Shown here: positions 50,981 through 61,321 of the stretch, in pieces
Numbering within the stretch: position 1 is the stretch's first letter
Layout: every line of letters starts with the position of its first letter
Assembly (NCBI RefSeq): GCF_900236475.1
Contig: NZ_LT963352.1
Span: 4,418,501-4,482,500, forward strand
Length of the DNA stretch: 64,000 bases
Source of the DNA: Streptomyces chartreusis NRRL 3882
Lineage (GTDB): Bacteria; Actinomycetota; Actinomycetes; Streptomycetales; Streptomycetaceae
Direction of reading: 5' to 3'
Position numbers and translations under genes: made by a program
Notes under the pieces: generated by a model
The model's database searches: none
Seen by the model: only the letters and a program-made list of their open reading frames with translations
Told to the model about the DNA's origin: nothing

Positions 50981-51092
50981 GAAGAGTGATCGTATGTCCG
51001 GCTAAACCGCTTACTGTGGGGTACTTGGGCGGGTCCGAGGGGCTTCTTGTGCTCTTCGGCGTACCGCTGGTTAACCCTCCGGCAGACGCCGA

Positions 51093-51121
51093 CGGCCCCC
51101 CGCCCGATGGGCAGGGGGCCG
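51093..51121 (-). terminator. hairpin terminator after the bkd operon
   Basis: CGGCCCCCCGCCC (51093-51105) pairs with GGGCAGGGGGCCG (51109-51121) with one mismatch and a 3-nt loop, 12 nt past the E2 stop at 51133. Confidence 0.8.
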
Positions 51122-51132
51122 CCGCGGCCGGC

Positions 51133-52563
51133 TCACGCCCAGGTGATCAGGCGCTTCGGCTGCTCCAGGATCGCCGCCACGTCCGCCAGGACCTTGGAGC
51201 CCAGCTCCCCGTCGACCAGGCGGTGGTCGAACGACAGCGCCAGCGTGGTGACCTGACGGGGCTTCACCTTGCCCTTGTGGACCCACGGCTGGAGCTTGAT
51301 CGCACCGACCGCGAGGATCGCGGACTCGCCGGGGTTGAGGATCGGCGTGCCCGTGTCGACGCCGAAGACGCCGACGTTGGTGATCGTCACCGTGCCGCCC
51401 TGCATGGCCGCCGGGGAGGTCTTGCCGTCCCTGGCCGTCGACACCAGCTCGCCCAGCGACTCGGCCAGCTGCGGCAGCGTCTTGGCGTGGGCGTCCTTGA
51501 TGTTCGGCACGATCAGGCCGCGCGGGGTCGCGGCCGCGATGCCCAGGTTCACATAGTGCTTGACCACGATCTCCTGGGCGGCCTCGTCCCAGGACGCGTT
51601 GATGTCCGGGTTCCGCTTGATCGCGACGAGCAGCGCCTTGGCGATCAGCAGGAGGGGGTTCACGCGCAGGCCCGCGAACTCCTTGTCCTCCTTCAGCTCC
51701 TCGACCAGCTTCATCGTGCGCGTCACGTCGACGGTCACGAACTCCGTGACGTGCGGCGCGGTGAAGGCCGAGCCGACCATCGCCGCCGCCGTCGCCTTGC
51801 GGACGCCCTTGATCGGGACACGGGTCTCACGGGTGGTGTCGTACGACACCACCGCCGGGGCGGCGGCCGGGACGGCGGCAGCGGGGGCCTCCGGCTGCGG
51901 TGTCCGCGGCTCGGCCACCGCCGCGTGCACGTCCTCGCGGGTGATGACGCCGTCCGGGCCGGTCGGGACGACCGTCGCCAGATCGACGCCCAGGTCCTTG
52001 GCCAGCTTGCGGACCGGGGGCTTGGCCAGGGGGCGTGCCTTCACGGCGGCGGCGGCCGGGGGCGCCGCCCCGTGGCCGTTCAGCTCCGTCTGGATCGCCG
52101 TCGAGGCCTGCTGGACCGGGACCTCCGGGCCCTTGCGCGGGCGACGGCGGGTGGACGACGCCGCCACCCCGTAGCCGACCAGGACCGGCTGGCGGCCGGA
52201 GCCCTCCACCTTCGGCTCCTCCGCGGGCCGGGGCGCCGCTGGCTGCTCGGCGGTGGGCGCGGGCTGCTCTGCGGCGGACTGCTCGGCGGCGGGGGCGGCC
52301 CCTCCGCTCACGTCCACCGCGATGATCGCCGTGCCCACGTCGACCGTGGTGCCCTCCGGGAAGTGCAGCTCCCGGACCACGCCGTCGTACGGGATGGGCA
52401 GCTCGACGGCCGCCTTCGCCGTCTCGACCTCGCACACCACCTGGCCGTCCGTCACCGTGTCGCCGGGCTGGACGAACCACTTGAGGATCTCCGCCTCGGT
52501 GAGCCCCTCGCCCACGTCGGGCATCTTGAACTCGCGTACGGACGCTTCCGTCATCGTCGTCAC
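51133..52563 (-). CDS. bkdC: branched-chain 2-oxoacid dehydrogenase E2 (lipoamide acyltransferase)
   Basis: 476 aa from GTG 52563, placed right after GAGGAGAGG; ATG 52554 is also possible. One lipoyl domain is present (about 10-85, lipoyl Lys in VETAKAAVELP). A Pro/Ala-rich linker, then a peripheral-subunit-binding domain (about 180-215, 'RPLAKPPVRKLAKDLGVDLATVVPTGPDGVITREDV' by parts) and the catalytic acyltransferase domain follow (SFDHRLVDGE with active His/Asp). It moves acyl groups from E1 to CoA, giving the isobutyryl-, isovaleryl- and 2-methylbutyryl-CoA starters of branched fatty acids and polyketides. It is the third gene of bkdABC. Confidence 0.94.
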   Translation of the reverse strand: MTTMTEASVREFKMPDVGEGLTEAEILKWFVQPGDTVTDGQVVCEVETAKAAVELPIPYDGVVRELHFPEGTTVDVGTAIIAVDVSGGAAPAAEQSAAEQPAPTAEQPAAPRPAEEPKVEGSGRQPVLVGYGVAASSTRRRPRKGPEVPVQQASTAIQTELNGHGAAPPAAAAVKARPLAKPPVRKLAKDLGVDLATVVPTGPDGVITREDVHAAVAEPRTPQPEAPAAAVPAAAPAVVSYDTTRETRVPIKGVRKATAAAMVGSAFTAPHVTEFVTVDVTRTMKLVEELKEDKEFAGLRVNPLLLIAKALLVAIKRNPDINASWDEAAQEIVVKHYVNLGIAAATPRGLIVPNIKDAHAKTLPQLAESLGELVSTARDGKTSPAAMQGGTVTITNVGVFGVDTGTPILNPGESAILAVGAIKLQPWVHKGKVKPRQVTTLALSFDHRLVDGELGSKVLADVAAILEQPKRLITWA

Positions 52564-52573
52564 GACCCTCTCC

Positions 52574-53551
52574 TCAGTACGCCAGCGAGCGGTCGACGGC
52601 ATCCAGCACCCGGTCCAGGTTCGGCAGGTACTCCTCCTCCAGGCGGGCCGGCGGGTACGGCGCGTGATAGCCGCCCACCCGGAGCACCGGGGCCTCCAGG
52701 TGGTAGAAGCAGCGCTCCGTGATCCGCGCGGCGATCTCCGCGCCGGAGCCGAAGAACACCGGTGCCTCGTGGACGACGACCAGGCGGCGCGTCTTCTCCA
52801 CCGACGCCTGGATCGAGTCGAAGTCGATCGGGGAGACCGAGCGCAGGTCGAGAACCTCCAGGTTCCTGCCCTCCTCGGCGGCCGCGTCGGCGACCTCCTG
52901 GCAGAGCTTCACCATCGGGCCGTAGGCGGCGAGGGTCAGGTCGGTGCCCGCGCGGACCACCTGGGCCTTGTGCAGCGGGCCCGGGATCGCCTCGGTGTTG
53001 ACCTCGCCCTTGTCCCAGTAGCGGCGCTTGGGCTCGAAGAAGATCACCGGGTCGTCGCTCTGGATGGCCTGCTGCATCATCCAGTAGGCGTCCGACGCGT
53101 TCGACGGACTGACGATCTTCAGGCCCGCCACGTGCGCGAACAGCGACTCGGGGGACTCCGAGTGGTGCTCCACGGCGCCGATGCCGCCGCCGTAGGGGAT
53201 GCGGACGACGACCGGGAGCTTGACCTTGCCCAGCGAGCGGGCGTGCATCTTCGCGAGCTGCGTGACGATCTGGTCGTAGGCCGGGAAGACGAAGCCGTCG
53301 AACTGGATCTCCACCACCGGGCGGTAGCCGCGCAGGGCCAGGCCGATCGCCGTGCCGACGATGCCCGACTCGGCCAGCGGGGTGTCGATGACGCGGCTCT
53401 CGCCGAAGTCCTTCTGGAGGCCGTCCGTCACCCGGAAGACACCGCCGAGCTTGCCGACGTCCTCACCCATGATCAGGACCTTGGGGTCGGAGTCCAGGGC
53501 GCGGCGCAGCGACTCGTTGATCGCCTTGGCCAGAGCCATCTTGTCGGCCAT
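52574..53551 (-). CDS. bkdB: branched-chain 2-oxoacid dehydrogenase E1 beta subunit
   Basis: 325 aa from ATG 53551, close behind GAGGGGGG. Transketolase-like pyrimidine-binding domain ('LIMGEDVGKLGGVFRVTDGLQKDFG', 'DTPLAESGIVGTAIGLALRGYRPVVEIQFDGF', 'VVRIPYGGGIGAVEHHSESPE') and C-terminal transketolase domain ('VVVHEAPVFFGSGAEIAARI'). It pairs with E1 alpha to form the TPP-dependent decarboxylase acting on 2-oxoisovalerate and related acids from Val, Leu and Ile. It lies 1 bp after bkdA and 10 bp before bkdC. Confidence 0.95.
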   Translation of the reverse strand: MADKMALAKAINESLRRALDSDPKVLIMGEDVGKLGGVFRVTDGLQKDFGESRVIDTPLAESGIVGTAIGLALRGYRPVVEIQFDGFVFPAYDQIVTQLAKMHARSLGKVKLPVVVRIPYGGGIGAVEHHSESPESLFAHVAGLKIVSPSNASDAYWMMQQAIQSDDPVIFFEPKRRYWDKGEVNTEAIPGPLHKAQVVRAGTDLTLAAYGPMVKLCQEVADAAAEEGRNLEVLDLRSVSPIDFDSIQASVEKTRRLVVVHEAPVFFGSGAEIAARITERCFYHLEAPVLRVGGYHAPYPPARLEEEYLPNLDRVLDAVDRSLAY

Positions 53552-53552
53552 C

Positions 53553-54746
53553 TCAGTTACCCCCCTCGTCGGCGAACGACGCCTGGTAGGCGGCGAACTG
53601 GGCGCGCTCCTCGTCGACCAGCGCGTGTCCGTCCGCGTAGACGTTCTCGAAGATGGCGAAGTGGTCCGGGTCCGGCATGGCACGGACCGCCTCGCGCACT
53701 CGTTTGCCCAACGCCTCGGACTCGGCCTCCAGTTCCGCGAAGAATCCCTCGTCCGCGTGGTTCGAGCCCTCCAGGTAGCGGCGAAGGCGCAGGATCGGGT
53801 CCTTGGCCTCCCAGGCCTGGCGCTCCTCGTCGCCCCGGTACCGGGTCGGGTCGTCGGAGGTGGTGTGGGCGCCCATGCGGTAGGTGAACGCCTCGACGAG
53901 GGTCGGGCCCTCGCCGGAGCGGGCCCGCTCCAGGGCCCACCGGGTGACCGCGAGGCAGCCGAGCACGTCGTTGCCGTCCACGCGCACGCCCGGGAAGCCG
54001 AAGCCCTGCGCGCGCTGGTAGATCGGCACGCGGGACTGCTTCTCGGTCGGCTCGGAGATGGCCCACTGGTTGTTCTGGCAGAAGAACACGACGGGGGCGT
54101 TGTAGACCGCGGAGAAGGTGAACGATTCGGCGACGTCGCCCTGGCTGGAGGCGCCGTCGCCGAAGTAGGCGATCACCGCGCTGTCGGCGCCGTCCTTGGC
54201 GATGCCCATGGCGTAGCCGGTGGCGTGCAGCGTCTGGGAGCCGATGACGATCGTGTAGAGCTGGAAGTTGTTGCCGTTGGGGTCCCAGCCGCCGTTGTTC
54301 ACCCCGCGGAACATGCCGAGCAGATTGGTCGGGTCCACGCCGCGGCACCAGGCGACGCCGTGCTCACGGTAGGTGGGGAAGACGTAGTCGTCGTCGCGCA
54401 GGGCCCGGCCGGAGCCGATCTGGGCGGCCTCCTGGCCGAGCAGCGAGGCCCACAGGCCCAGCTCGCCCTGGCGCTGCAGGGAGGTCGCCTCGGCGTCGAA
54501 GCGGCGGGTGAGCACCATGTCGCGGTACAGGCCGCGGAGCTCTTCCGGGGTGACACCGGCGACGTACTTGTCGTACTCGGCGTTCTTGACGCGCTTGCCC
54601 TCGGGCGTCAGCAGCTGCACGAGCTGGGGCTCGGTGCCGGCGTCCTTCTTGGCGGTCGTGCGGGTGGTGCGCTTGGTGCCGGTGGTGCCGGCCTTGCTTC
54701 CGGCGCTGCGTCGCGGTGTGCGCGCGGCAGTGCTCTCCACGGTCAC
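53553..54746 (-). CDS. bkdA: branched-chain 2-oxoacid dehydrogenase E1 alpha subunit
   Basis: 397 aa from GTG 54746 after GGAGGAGC. A basic Thr/Lys-rich N-terminal extension (about 1-37) precedes the E1 alpha domain. The TPP-binding motif is GDGASSQGD...NNQWAIS, with 'EATSLQRQGELGLWASLLGQEAAQIGSG' and 'HTTSDDPTRYRG' (phosphorylation-loop region) also present. No E3 dihydrolipoamide dehydrogenase gene is in this operon, so E3 is supplied from elsewhere, as in other Streptomyces. A 14-bp palindrome about 200 bp upstream may bind a regulator. Confidence 0.95.
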   Translation of the reverse strand: MTVESTAARTPRRSAGSKAGTTGTKRTTRTTAKKDAGTEPQLVQLLTPEGKRVKNAEYDKYVAGVTPEELRGLYRDMVLTRRFDAEATSLQRQGELGLWASLLGQEAAQIGSGRALRDDDYVFPTYREHGVAWCRGVDPTNLLGMFRGVNNGGWDPNGNNFQLYTIVIGSQTLHATGYAMGIAKDGADSAVIAYFGDGASSQGDVAESFTFSAVYNAPVVFFCQNNQWAISEPTEKQSRVPIYQRAQGFGFPGVRVDGNDVLGCLAVTRWALERARSGEGPTLVEAFTYRMGAHTTSDDPTRYRGDEERQAWEAKDPILRLRRYLEGSNHADEGFFAELEAESEALGKRVREAVRAMPDPDHFAIFENVYADGHALVDEERAQFAAYQASFADEGGN

Positions 54747-54942
54747 GTGTGCTCCTCCGTCGGTCCGGCCCCCGGGGTTGCCGGTAGGCCAGTGCGGCTC
54801 ACCTGTTCTCGGCCACCGGGGCACGGGGTGGGTGCCACTCGACCGGGAACAGGCGTGACAGGTGCCCCGGCGAGCGCCCTGCAAAGGGCACGTTACCCAG
54901 TGCATCACATTTCTGTGAAACCCCGTCTGACCTGCGATTTTG

Positions 54943-54956
54943 CTTGGATATCCAAG
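54943..54956. promoter_or_regulatory. 14-bp palindrome upstream of bkdA
   Basis: CTTGGATATCCAAG is a perfect 14-bp palindrome in an A/T-richer patch (54930-54965), 197 bp before the bkdA start. The bkd operons of other bacteria are controlled by an Lrp/AsnC-type BkdR, but no such gene is in this window. The palindrome is seen; the regulator is unknown. Confidence 0.5.
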
Positions 54957-55076
54957 TAAATCGGGAAGGTGTGGAAGGGGCCCTGGTCACAGCCTTGCAG
55001 GAGGCCGGAGCAACCGCACGTTAACCCGGTGACCCAGGTCACGGGAAGAGTCCACTTTCCGGCGCGCCGAAACGGC

Positions 55077-55116
55077 ACGCGCGCGTGGAGCCCGTTTCCG
55101 GGTCCCACGCGCGCGT
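55077..55116 (-). terminator. long hairpin after the minus-strand kinase gene
   Basis: ACGCGCGCGTGGAGCCCG (55077-55094) pairs with CGGGTCCCACGCGCGCGT (55099-55116) with two internal mismatches and a 4-nt loop, 49 nt past the kinase stop. Confidence 0.8.
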
Positions 55117-55164
55117 GGATCATCCGTTTGGTCCCGGCCGTCCGGTCGGGGGACCGGCCCCGGG

Positions 55165-56754
<1,590 letters not shown>

Positions 56755-57109
56755 CAGTCCTCGCCGTCGTTTCTGCCCGCGGTGCGCGCGGTGTTGTTAC
56801 GGTCTCCGTCGGCCACGCTACAGCCTCCGCGCAAGCCTCCGGTCCGAGACGGGGTGCCAGGACCGGCACGGGACGGACGCGTCATGAAACCTTCACTCCG
56901 TACTGTCGTGCAAATTCTGTGCACCGGCCGTACGTCCCCTGTAACGCTTCCGCGACGCTTCCTTCGCGTACGGTCACGGAACGGGCACCGAGCTTGACGT
57001 GTCTGTGCCCTGGGGCAGACTTGGCCGGGAATGGCGGTTTGGATCACGCGGATCAGCGTCGGATCAGCGACAGTCGGCGGCGCCTCAAGGGCTACGGGGG
57101 AAACGGGAC
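56755..57109. promoter_or_regulatory. 355-bp divergent promoter region of the two kinase genes
   Basis: No gene is seen. GGATCA words are repeated at 57040, 57049 and 57060 (GGATCACGC, GGATCAGCG, GGATCAGCG), about 45-70 bp before the plus-strand kinase ATG, and may form an operator. Promoters for both kinases must lie here; no clear -35/-10 pair stands out to me. Confidence 0.5.
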
Positions 57110-58759
57110 ATGAGCCAGGACGGCGCACAGGGCCAGTACACGGGGCGGGCGCTCGCCAATGGCCGCTACCAGCTGCGTGATCTCCTCGGCCAGGGCGGCA
57201 TGGCCTCGGTGCACCTCGCCTACGACAGCGTGCTCGACCGGCAGGTCGCGATCAAGACACTTCACACCGATCTCGGCCGGGAACAGGCCTTCCGCGAGCG
57301 GTTCCGCCGCGAGGCCCAGTCCGTGGCCAAGCTCACGCACACCAACATCGTCTCGGTCTTCGACACCGGCGAGGACACCCTCGACTCCATGACGACGCCG
57401 TACATCGTCATGGAGTACGTCGAGGGCCGCCCGCTCGGCTCCGTGCTCGACGAGGACGTGCGGCAGCAGGGCGCGATGCCCGCCGACAAGGCGCTGAAGA
57501 TCACCGCGGACGTGCTCGCCGCGCTGGAGATCAGCCACGAGATGGGCCTGGTCCACCGGGACATCAAGCCGGGCAACGTGATGATGACCAAGCGCGGCGT
57601 GGTCAAGGTCATGGACTTCGGCATCGCCCGCGCCATGCAGTCGGGTGTGACGTCGATGACACAGACCGGCATGGTCGTCGGCACCCCTCAGTACCTCTCG
57701 CCGGAACAGGCCCTCGGCCGCGGTGTGGACGCCCGCTCCGACCTGTACTCGGTCGGCATCATGCTGTTCCAACTGGTCACCGGGCGGCTGCCGTTCGAGG
57801 CCGACTCGCCGCTGGCCATAGCGTATGCGCACGTGCAGGAGGAGCCGCCGGTCCCGTCCTCGGTCAACCGCGCGCTGCCCCCGGCCGTGGACGCGCTGAT
57901 CGCCCGCGCGTTGAAGAAGAACCCGAACGAGCGCTTCCCGAGCGCCGAGGCCATGCGCGACGAGTGCCTGCGCGTGGCGTCGTCCTTCCAGCCCACCCCG
58001 CCGAGCATCGTGCCGGGCGCGCAGACCCCGAGCGGCGCGGGCGTCGGATCGGCCGTGTTCCCTCCGGTCGACCAGGCGACCCCGGCGCCGTCGGGCCAGG
58101 TGCAGACGCCGTACCAGCCGACCCCGCCCCCGAACCCCTACGGCACGCCCGGCCCGGCGGCGCCGTCCCCGGCGTACGGCTACCCGCAGCAGGGCGGCTA
58201 CCAGACGCCGTCGCCCGCCGCGTACTCCCCGCAGCCCGGTCCGTCGACCCCGCCGCCGTACAACCTCACGCCGCAGACCGCGCCGGTCTCCTCGGCCGGC
58301 GGCAAGAGCAACAAGCCGGTGATCATCGGCTCGATCGTGGTGTCCGTCGTCGCGGTCGGCGGCCTGGTCGCCGCCCTGCTGATGAACGGCGGCGGCAGCG
58401 AGGGCGAGCAGGGCGGCGGGGGCAACAGCGCGAGTGCGTCGGCCTCGGCGGCCAAGAAGCCGGGCTACCGCGGGCCGGACACCTCGAAGACGATCGACAC
58501 CGAGGAGTGCACGGAGCCGCAGGAGTCGTACAACGACCCCGACAAGATCCGGATGCCCGACTTCAAGTTCAAGAACATCACCTCGGTCAAGGCCTGCCTC
58601 CAGGCCGCCGGCTGGGAAAAGAAGATCAACGACCTGGACGAGAACACCTACGGCGACGGCACGGTCATGAACCAGTTCCCGTCCGCCGGCACCGACGTGG
58701 ACCCGGAGAACATGCCCGAGATCGAGCTCGGCGTCTCCACGGGCAACCCCCCGTCCTGA
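57110..58759 (+). CDS. transmembrane Ser/Thr protein kinase with C-terminal PASTA-like domain
   Basis: 549 aa from ATG 57110. Kinase domain about 20-285: GQGGMASV Gly loop, Lys49, HRDIKPGN (149-156), DFG (169-171) and GTPQYLSPEQ. A Pro/Gln/Tyr-rich linker (about 310-395), one TM (about 403-424), a Ser/Ala spacer and then a single PASTA-like domain (about 460-545, 'RMPDFKFKNITSVKACLQAAGWEKK', 'NQFPSAGTDVDP') follow. PASTA domains bind muropeptides or lipid II, so a peptidoglycan-sensing role is likely. It is a close relative of the divergent kinase (identical 'MTQTGMV.GTPQYLSPEQALG' core) and probably arose by duplication. Confidence 0.95.
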   Translation: MSQDGAQGQYTGRALANGRYQLRDLLGQGGMASVHLAYDSVLDRQVAIKTLHTDLGREQAFRERFRREAQSVAKLTHTNIVSVFDTGEDTLDSMTTPYIVMEYVEGRPLGSVLDEDVRQQGAMPADKALKITADVLAALEISHEMGLVHRDIKPGNVMMTKRGVVKVMDFGIARAMQSGVTSMTQTGMVVGTPQYLSPEQALGRGVDARSDLYSVGIMLFQLVTGRLPFEADSPLAIAYAHVQEEPPVPSSVNRALPPAVDALIARALKKNPNERFPSAEAMRDECLRVASSFQPTPPSIVPGAQTPSGAGVGSAVFPPVDQATPAPSGQVQTPYQPTPPPNPYGTPGPAAPSPAYGYPQQGGYQTPSPAAYSPQPGPSTPPPYNLTPQTAPVSSAGGKSNKPVIIGSIVVSVVAVGGLVAALLMNGGGSEGEQGGGGNSASASASAAKKPGYRGPDTSKTIDTEECTEPQESYNDPDKIRMPDFKFKNITSVKACLQAAGWEKKINDLDENTYGDGTVMNQFPSAGTDVDPENMPEIELGVSTGNPPS

Positions 58760-58765
58760 CCTGCT

Positions 58766-58809
58766 CGTGCGAAGGGCCCGGCAGCCGAGGCTGCCGGGCC
58801 CTTCGCACG
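58766..58809. terminator. strong bidirectional hairpin between kinase and bpa genes
   Basis: CGTGCGAAGGGCCCGGCAG (58766-58784) pairs perfectly with its complement at 58791-58809, 19 bp with a 6-nt loop. It sits 7 nt after the kinase stop and 18 nt past the convergent bpa stop. Confidence 0.93.
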
Positions 58810-58826
58810 GCCGGTACGCGGACGCG

Positions 58827-59381
58827 TTACAGGTACGGCCCGCCCGTACGGCCCGCCGAACGGCCGCCCGGGTGCTGCTCGTCGAGACCGTCATGGCCGA
58901 CGCCCGGCGGGAGGGCGCGGCGCATCTGCTCCAGCTGGGCGCGGGCCGCCATCTGCTGCGCGAACAGCGTGGTCTGGATCCCGTGGAAAAGCCCCTCCAG
59001 CCAGCCCACCAGCTGGGCCTGCGCGATGCGCAGCTCCGCGTCGCTCGGGGTCGCCTCGTCCGTGAACGGCAGGGAGAGCCGCTCCAGCTCCTCGACCAGC
59101 TCGGGGGCCAGACCGTCCTCCAGCTCCTTCACCGAGCTGGCGTGGATCTCCTTGAGCCGCACCCGGCTGGCCTCGTCCAGGGGAGCCACACGCACCTCCT
59201 CCAGAAGCTGCTTGATCATGCTGCCGATCCGCATGACCTTCGCGGGCTGCTCCACCTGTTCCGTGACCGGAGTCTCGCGGGAGTCCTCGTCTCCGCCGCC
59301 GCCGCTGAGCGCCATGCCGTCCTGGCCCACGACCAGGATCTGCGGGTTCTCCGGCGACCTTTCGTTCCTCGGCATCTCCAT
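58827..59381 (-). CDS. bpa: bacterial proteasome activator Bpa (DUF2587)
   Basis: 184 aa from ATG 59381 (GTG 59399 or ATG 59375 also possible). It matches Bpa/PafE: a disordered acidic N-terminus, a four-helix core ('AKVMRIGSMIKQLLEEVRVAPLDEASRVRLKEIHASSVKELEDGLAPELVEELERL', read in parts, and 'ELRIAQAQLVGWLEGLFHGIQTTLFAQQMAARAQLEQMRRALPPG'), then a flexible tail ending GGPYL. The ending is like the GQYL end that docks into 20S proteasome pockets and opens the gate without ATP. Bpa helps degrade unfolded proteins such as HspR. No proteasome genes are nearby. It is monocistronic. Confidence 0.93.
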   Translation of the reverse strand: MEMPRNERSPENPQILVVGQDGMALSGGGGDEDSRETPVTEQVEQPAKVMRIGSMIKQLLEEVRVAPLDEASRVRLKEIHASSVKELEDGLAPELVEELERLSLPFTDEATPSDAELRIAQAQLVGWLEGLFHGIQTTLFAQQMAARAQLEQMRRALPPGVGHDGLDEQHPGGRSAGRTGGPYL

Positions 59382-59634
59382 GTCGCCATTCTCTCGCACG
59401 CCTGCACCTCACCTTCGTGGTGCCCCCGCGGGAGGCTGATCCACCGTCCTGGAGGAGACGTGTGGGCCGGGCCCCGGGTTGCTCACCAAAGGGTGAATCC
59501 GGCTCGTGCGGCGATTCCGCCTGTCGGCCGAACCCGGAGTGCCGGACGAGTGGGGCGATGTGAGGCTTGTTGCCTCGATCTGACCGAACTTGCCGATCTT
59601 GCCCTACCGGGCACGGCGGGAGGGGGTCACCAAC

Positions 59635-60150
59635 GTGACTCCATGGCAACGCGCACTGCGGGCGACGGGACTGGTGGTCGCCCTGGGGGCGGGTGCGGTC
59701 GTCTCACCGTACGGGGCCGGCGCCTCGTACGGAGCTGTCCAGTCCGTCCGGTCGTACGGCTCCGTGCTGTCGTACGGCTCTGTCCTCGCGTACGACGCCC
59801 CCGGGGGCCGTGCTCTCGCCGCGCCCTCCACGCCCTCCGCTCCCTCCGCCACGGGCGAGCCCTCGAGGGCCGGGAGCCGGGCCGGTGAGGGGCGGGAGCG
59901 GCCGGGACGGCCGGCGGACCCCGACCGGGAGCGGGGCGCCGGTGAGGCCACCGCCGCCCCCGAGGAGCCCCGGGAAGCCGTCCCCGAGCCCTCCGCCCCG
60001 ACGGAGCAGCCCGCAGGGGAAGCCGCCACCGCGCGCGCCGAGCGCCCCGTCGGGCCTGTCCTGCGCATCCTGCCGCTGGGCAGCGGCCTGGTGCTGATCG
60101 GCCTCGGCCTCGGCCTCGCCTTCTTCGCCCTGCGGCTGCGGCGGGTCTAG
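59635..60150 (+). CDS. secreted or membrane-anchored protein with disordered middle
   Basis: 171 aa from GTG 59635 after GGGAGGGGG. The N-terminal hydrophobic segment is a signal or anchor (about 8-30), followed by SYG-repeat-like 'SVRSYGSVLSYGSVLAYD' and an Ala/Pro/Glu/Arg-rich disordered region (about 55-140). A C-terminal TM is present (about 147-166, LGSGLVLIGLGLGLAFFALRL) with a basic RLRRV end, so the middle is probably outside and anchored at the C-terminus. I recognise no family; similar genes occur in Streptomyces. It is convergent with the quinone oxidoreductase gene. Confidence 0.7.
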   Translation: MTPWQRALRATGLVVALGAGAVVSPYGAGASYGAVQSVRSYGSVLSYGSVLAYDAPGGRALAAPSTPSAPSATGEPSRAGSRAGEGRERPGRPADPDRERGAGEATAAPEEPREAVPEPSAPTEQPAGEAATARAERPVGPVLRILPLGSGLVLIGLGLGLAFFALRLRRV

Positions 60151-60161
60151 AGCCTGCGCCC

Positions 60162-61151
60162 TCAGGCGCCCTGCGGCGTGATCAGCAGCACCTTGCCGAT
60201 GTGGCCGCTCTCCTCCACGACCCGGTGGGCGGCGGCCGCCTCCGGCATCGGGAGCTCGCGGTCGACGACCGGGCGCAGATGGCCGCCTGCGAACAGGGGC
60301 CAGACGTGTTCCCGCACCGCCGCGACGATGGCCGCCTTCTCCTCCAGCGGCCGGGCGCGCAGGGACGTCGCGCTGATCGCCGCGCGCTTGGCGAGCAGGG
60401 CGCCGATGTTCAGCTCGCCCTTGACGCCGCCCTGCATGCCGATGATCGCGAGCCGGCCGTTGACGGCGAGGGCCCTGACGTTGCGCTCCAGGTACTTGGC
60501 GCCCATGTTGTCGAGGATGATGTCGGCACCGGCGCCGTCCGTGGCCTTCCTGACCTCCTCGACGAAGTCCTGCTCGCGGTAGTTGACCAGGATGTCGGCG
60601 CCCAGTTCGGCGCACCGGTCCAGCTTCTCCTTCGTCCCGGCCGTGACCGCCACCCGCGCACCGACGGCCTTGGCGAGCTGGATCGCCATCGTGCCGATGC
60701 CGCTGGAACCGCCGTGCACGAGCAGCGTCTCGCCCGGGCGCAGGTGGGCGATCATGAAGACGTTCGACCAGACGGTGCAGGTCACCTCGGGCAGGGCCGC
60801 GGCCCGCGTCAGGCCGACGCCCTCGGGCACGGGCAGCAGTTGCCCGGCCGGGACGACCACCTTCTCGGCGTAACCGCCGCCGGAGAGCAGCGCGCACACC
60901 TCGTCGCCGACGTTCCAGCCGGAGACACCGGGGCCGATCTCGGCGATCCGCCCGGAGCACTCCAGGCCGGGGTAGGGGGACGTGCCGGGCGGCGGGTCGT
61001 AGAAGCCCTGCCGCTGCAGGATGTCGGCCCGGTTGACGGCACCGGCCGCCACCGCGACCAGGACCTCGCCCTCGCCGGGCACGGGATCCGGGACCTCGTC
61101 CCAGACCAGCGCCTCGGGCCCACCAGGTTCGGGAATCGTGATCGCATGCAT
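60162..61151 (-). CDS. NAD(P)H-quinone oxidoreductase (zeta-crystallin-like)
   Basis: 329 aa medium-chain dehydrogenase/reductase without zinc ligands. 'AAGAVNRADILQRQGFYDPPPG', the 'ECSGRIAEIGPGVSGWNVGDEVCAL' region, the nucleotide-binding 'LVHGGSSGIGTMAIQLAKAVGARVAV' (Gly-rich) and 'GADIILDNMGAKYLERNVRAL' are family phrases. The enzyme reduces quinones with NADPH, often in detoxification. It is divergent from the ABC exporter genes across 170 bp, with no shared operator evident. Confidence 0.94.
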   Translation of the reverse strand: MHAITIPEPGGPEALVWDEVPDPVPGEGEVLVAVAAGAVNRADILQRQGFYDPPPGTSPYPGLECSGRIAEIGPGVSGWNVGDEVCALLSGGGYAEKVVVPAGQLLPVPEGVGLTRAAALPEVTCTVWSNVFMIAHLRPGETLLVHGGSSGIGTMAIQLAKAVGARVAVTAGTKEKLDRCAELGADILVNYREQDFVEEVRKATDGAGADIILDNMGAKYLERNVRALAVNGRLAIIGMQGGVKGELNIGALLAKRAAISATSLRARPLEEKAAIVAAVREHVWPLFAGGHLRPVVDRELPMPEAAAAHRVVEESGHIGKVLLITPQGA

Positions 61152-61321
61152 GAAGGGGACGGTACTCCTCGGTCGCCGGACCGACTTCCCTCCGCCCCCG
61201 GGCCGGCCCCGCCTCCGTCATGGGACCGGTCCTGGCGAATATCCATGTGCGGGACCGATGAGTTTGCGTGACGGTAAAGGTCTCCCCATGCGTAGCCCAC
61301 GTACTCGGAAGGACCCGAAGC

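Larger units (their letters stand above)
54747..55164. other. 418-bp intergenic region: bkd leader and kinase terminator
   Basis: There is no convincing gene. It holds the bkdA leader and promoter region, the CTTGGATATCCAAG palindrome, and the hairpin ending the kinase gene on the far side. A long minus-strand frame through it is low in coding character. Confidence 0.7.

Noticed and set aside
48806..50989. 727-residue plus-strand frame over the DUF1906 gene
   Set aside because: Composition typical of an antisense frame; the minus-strand protein has recognisable domains.
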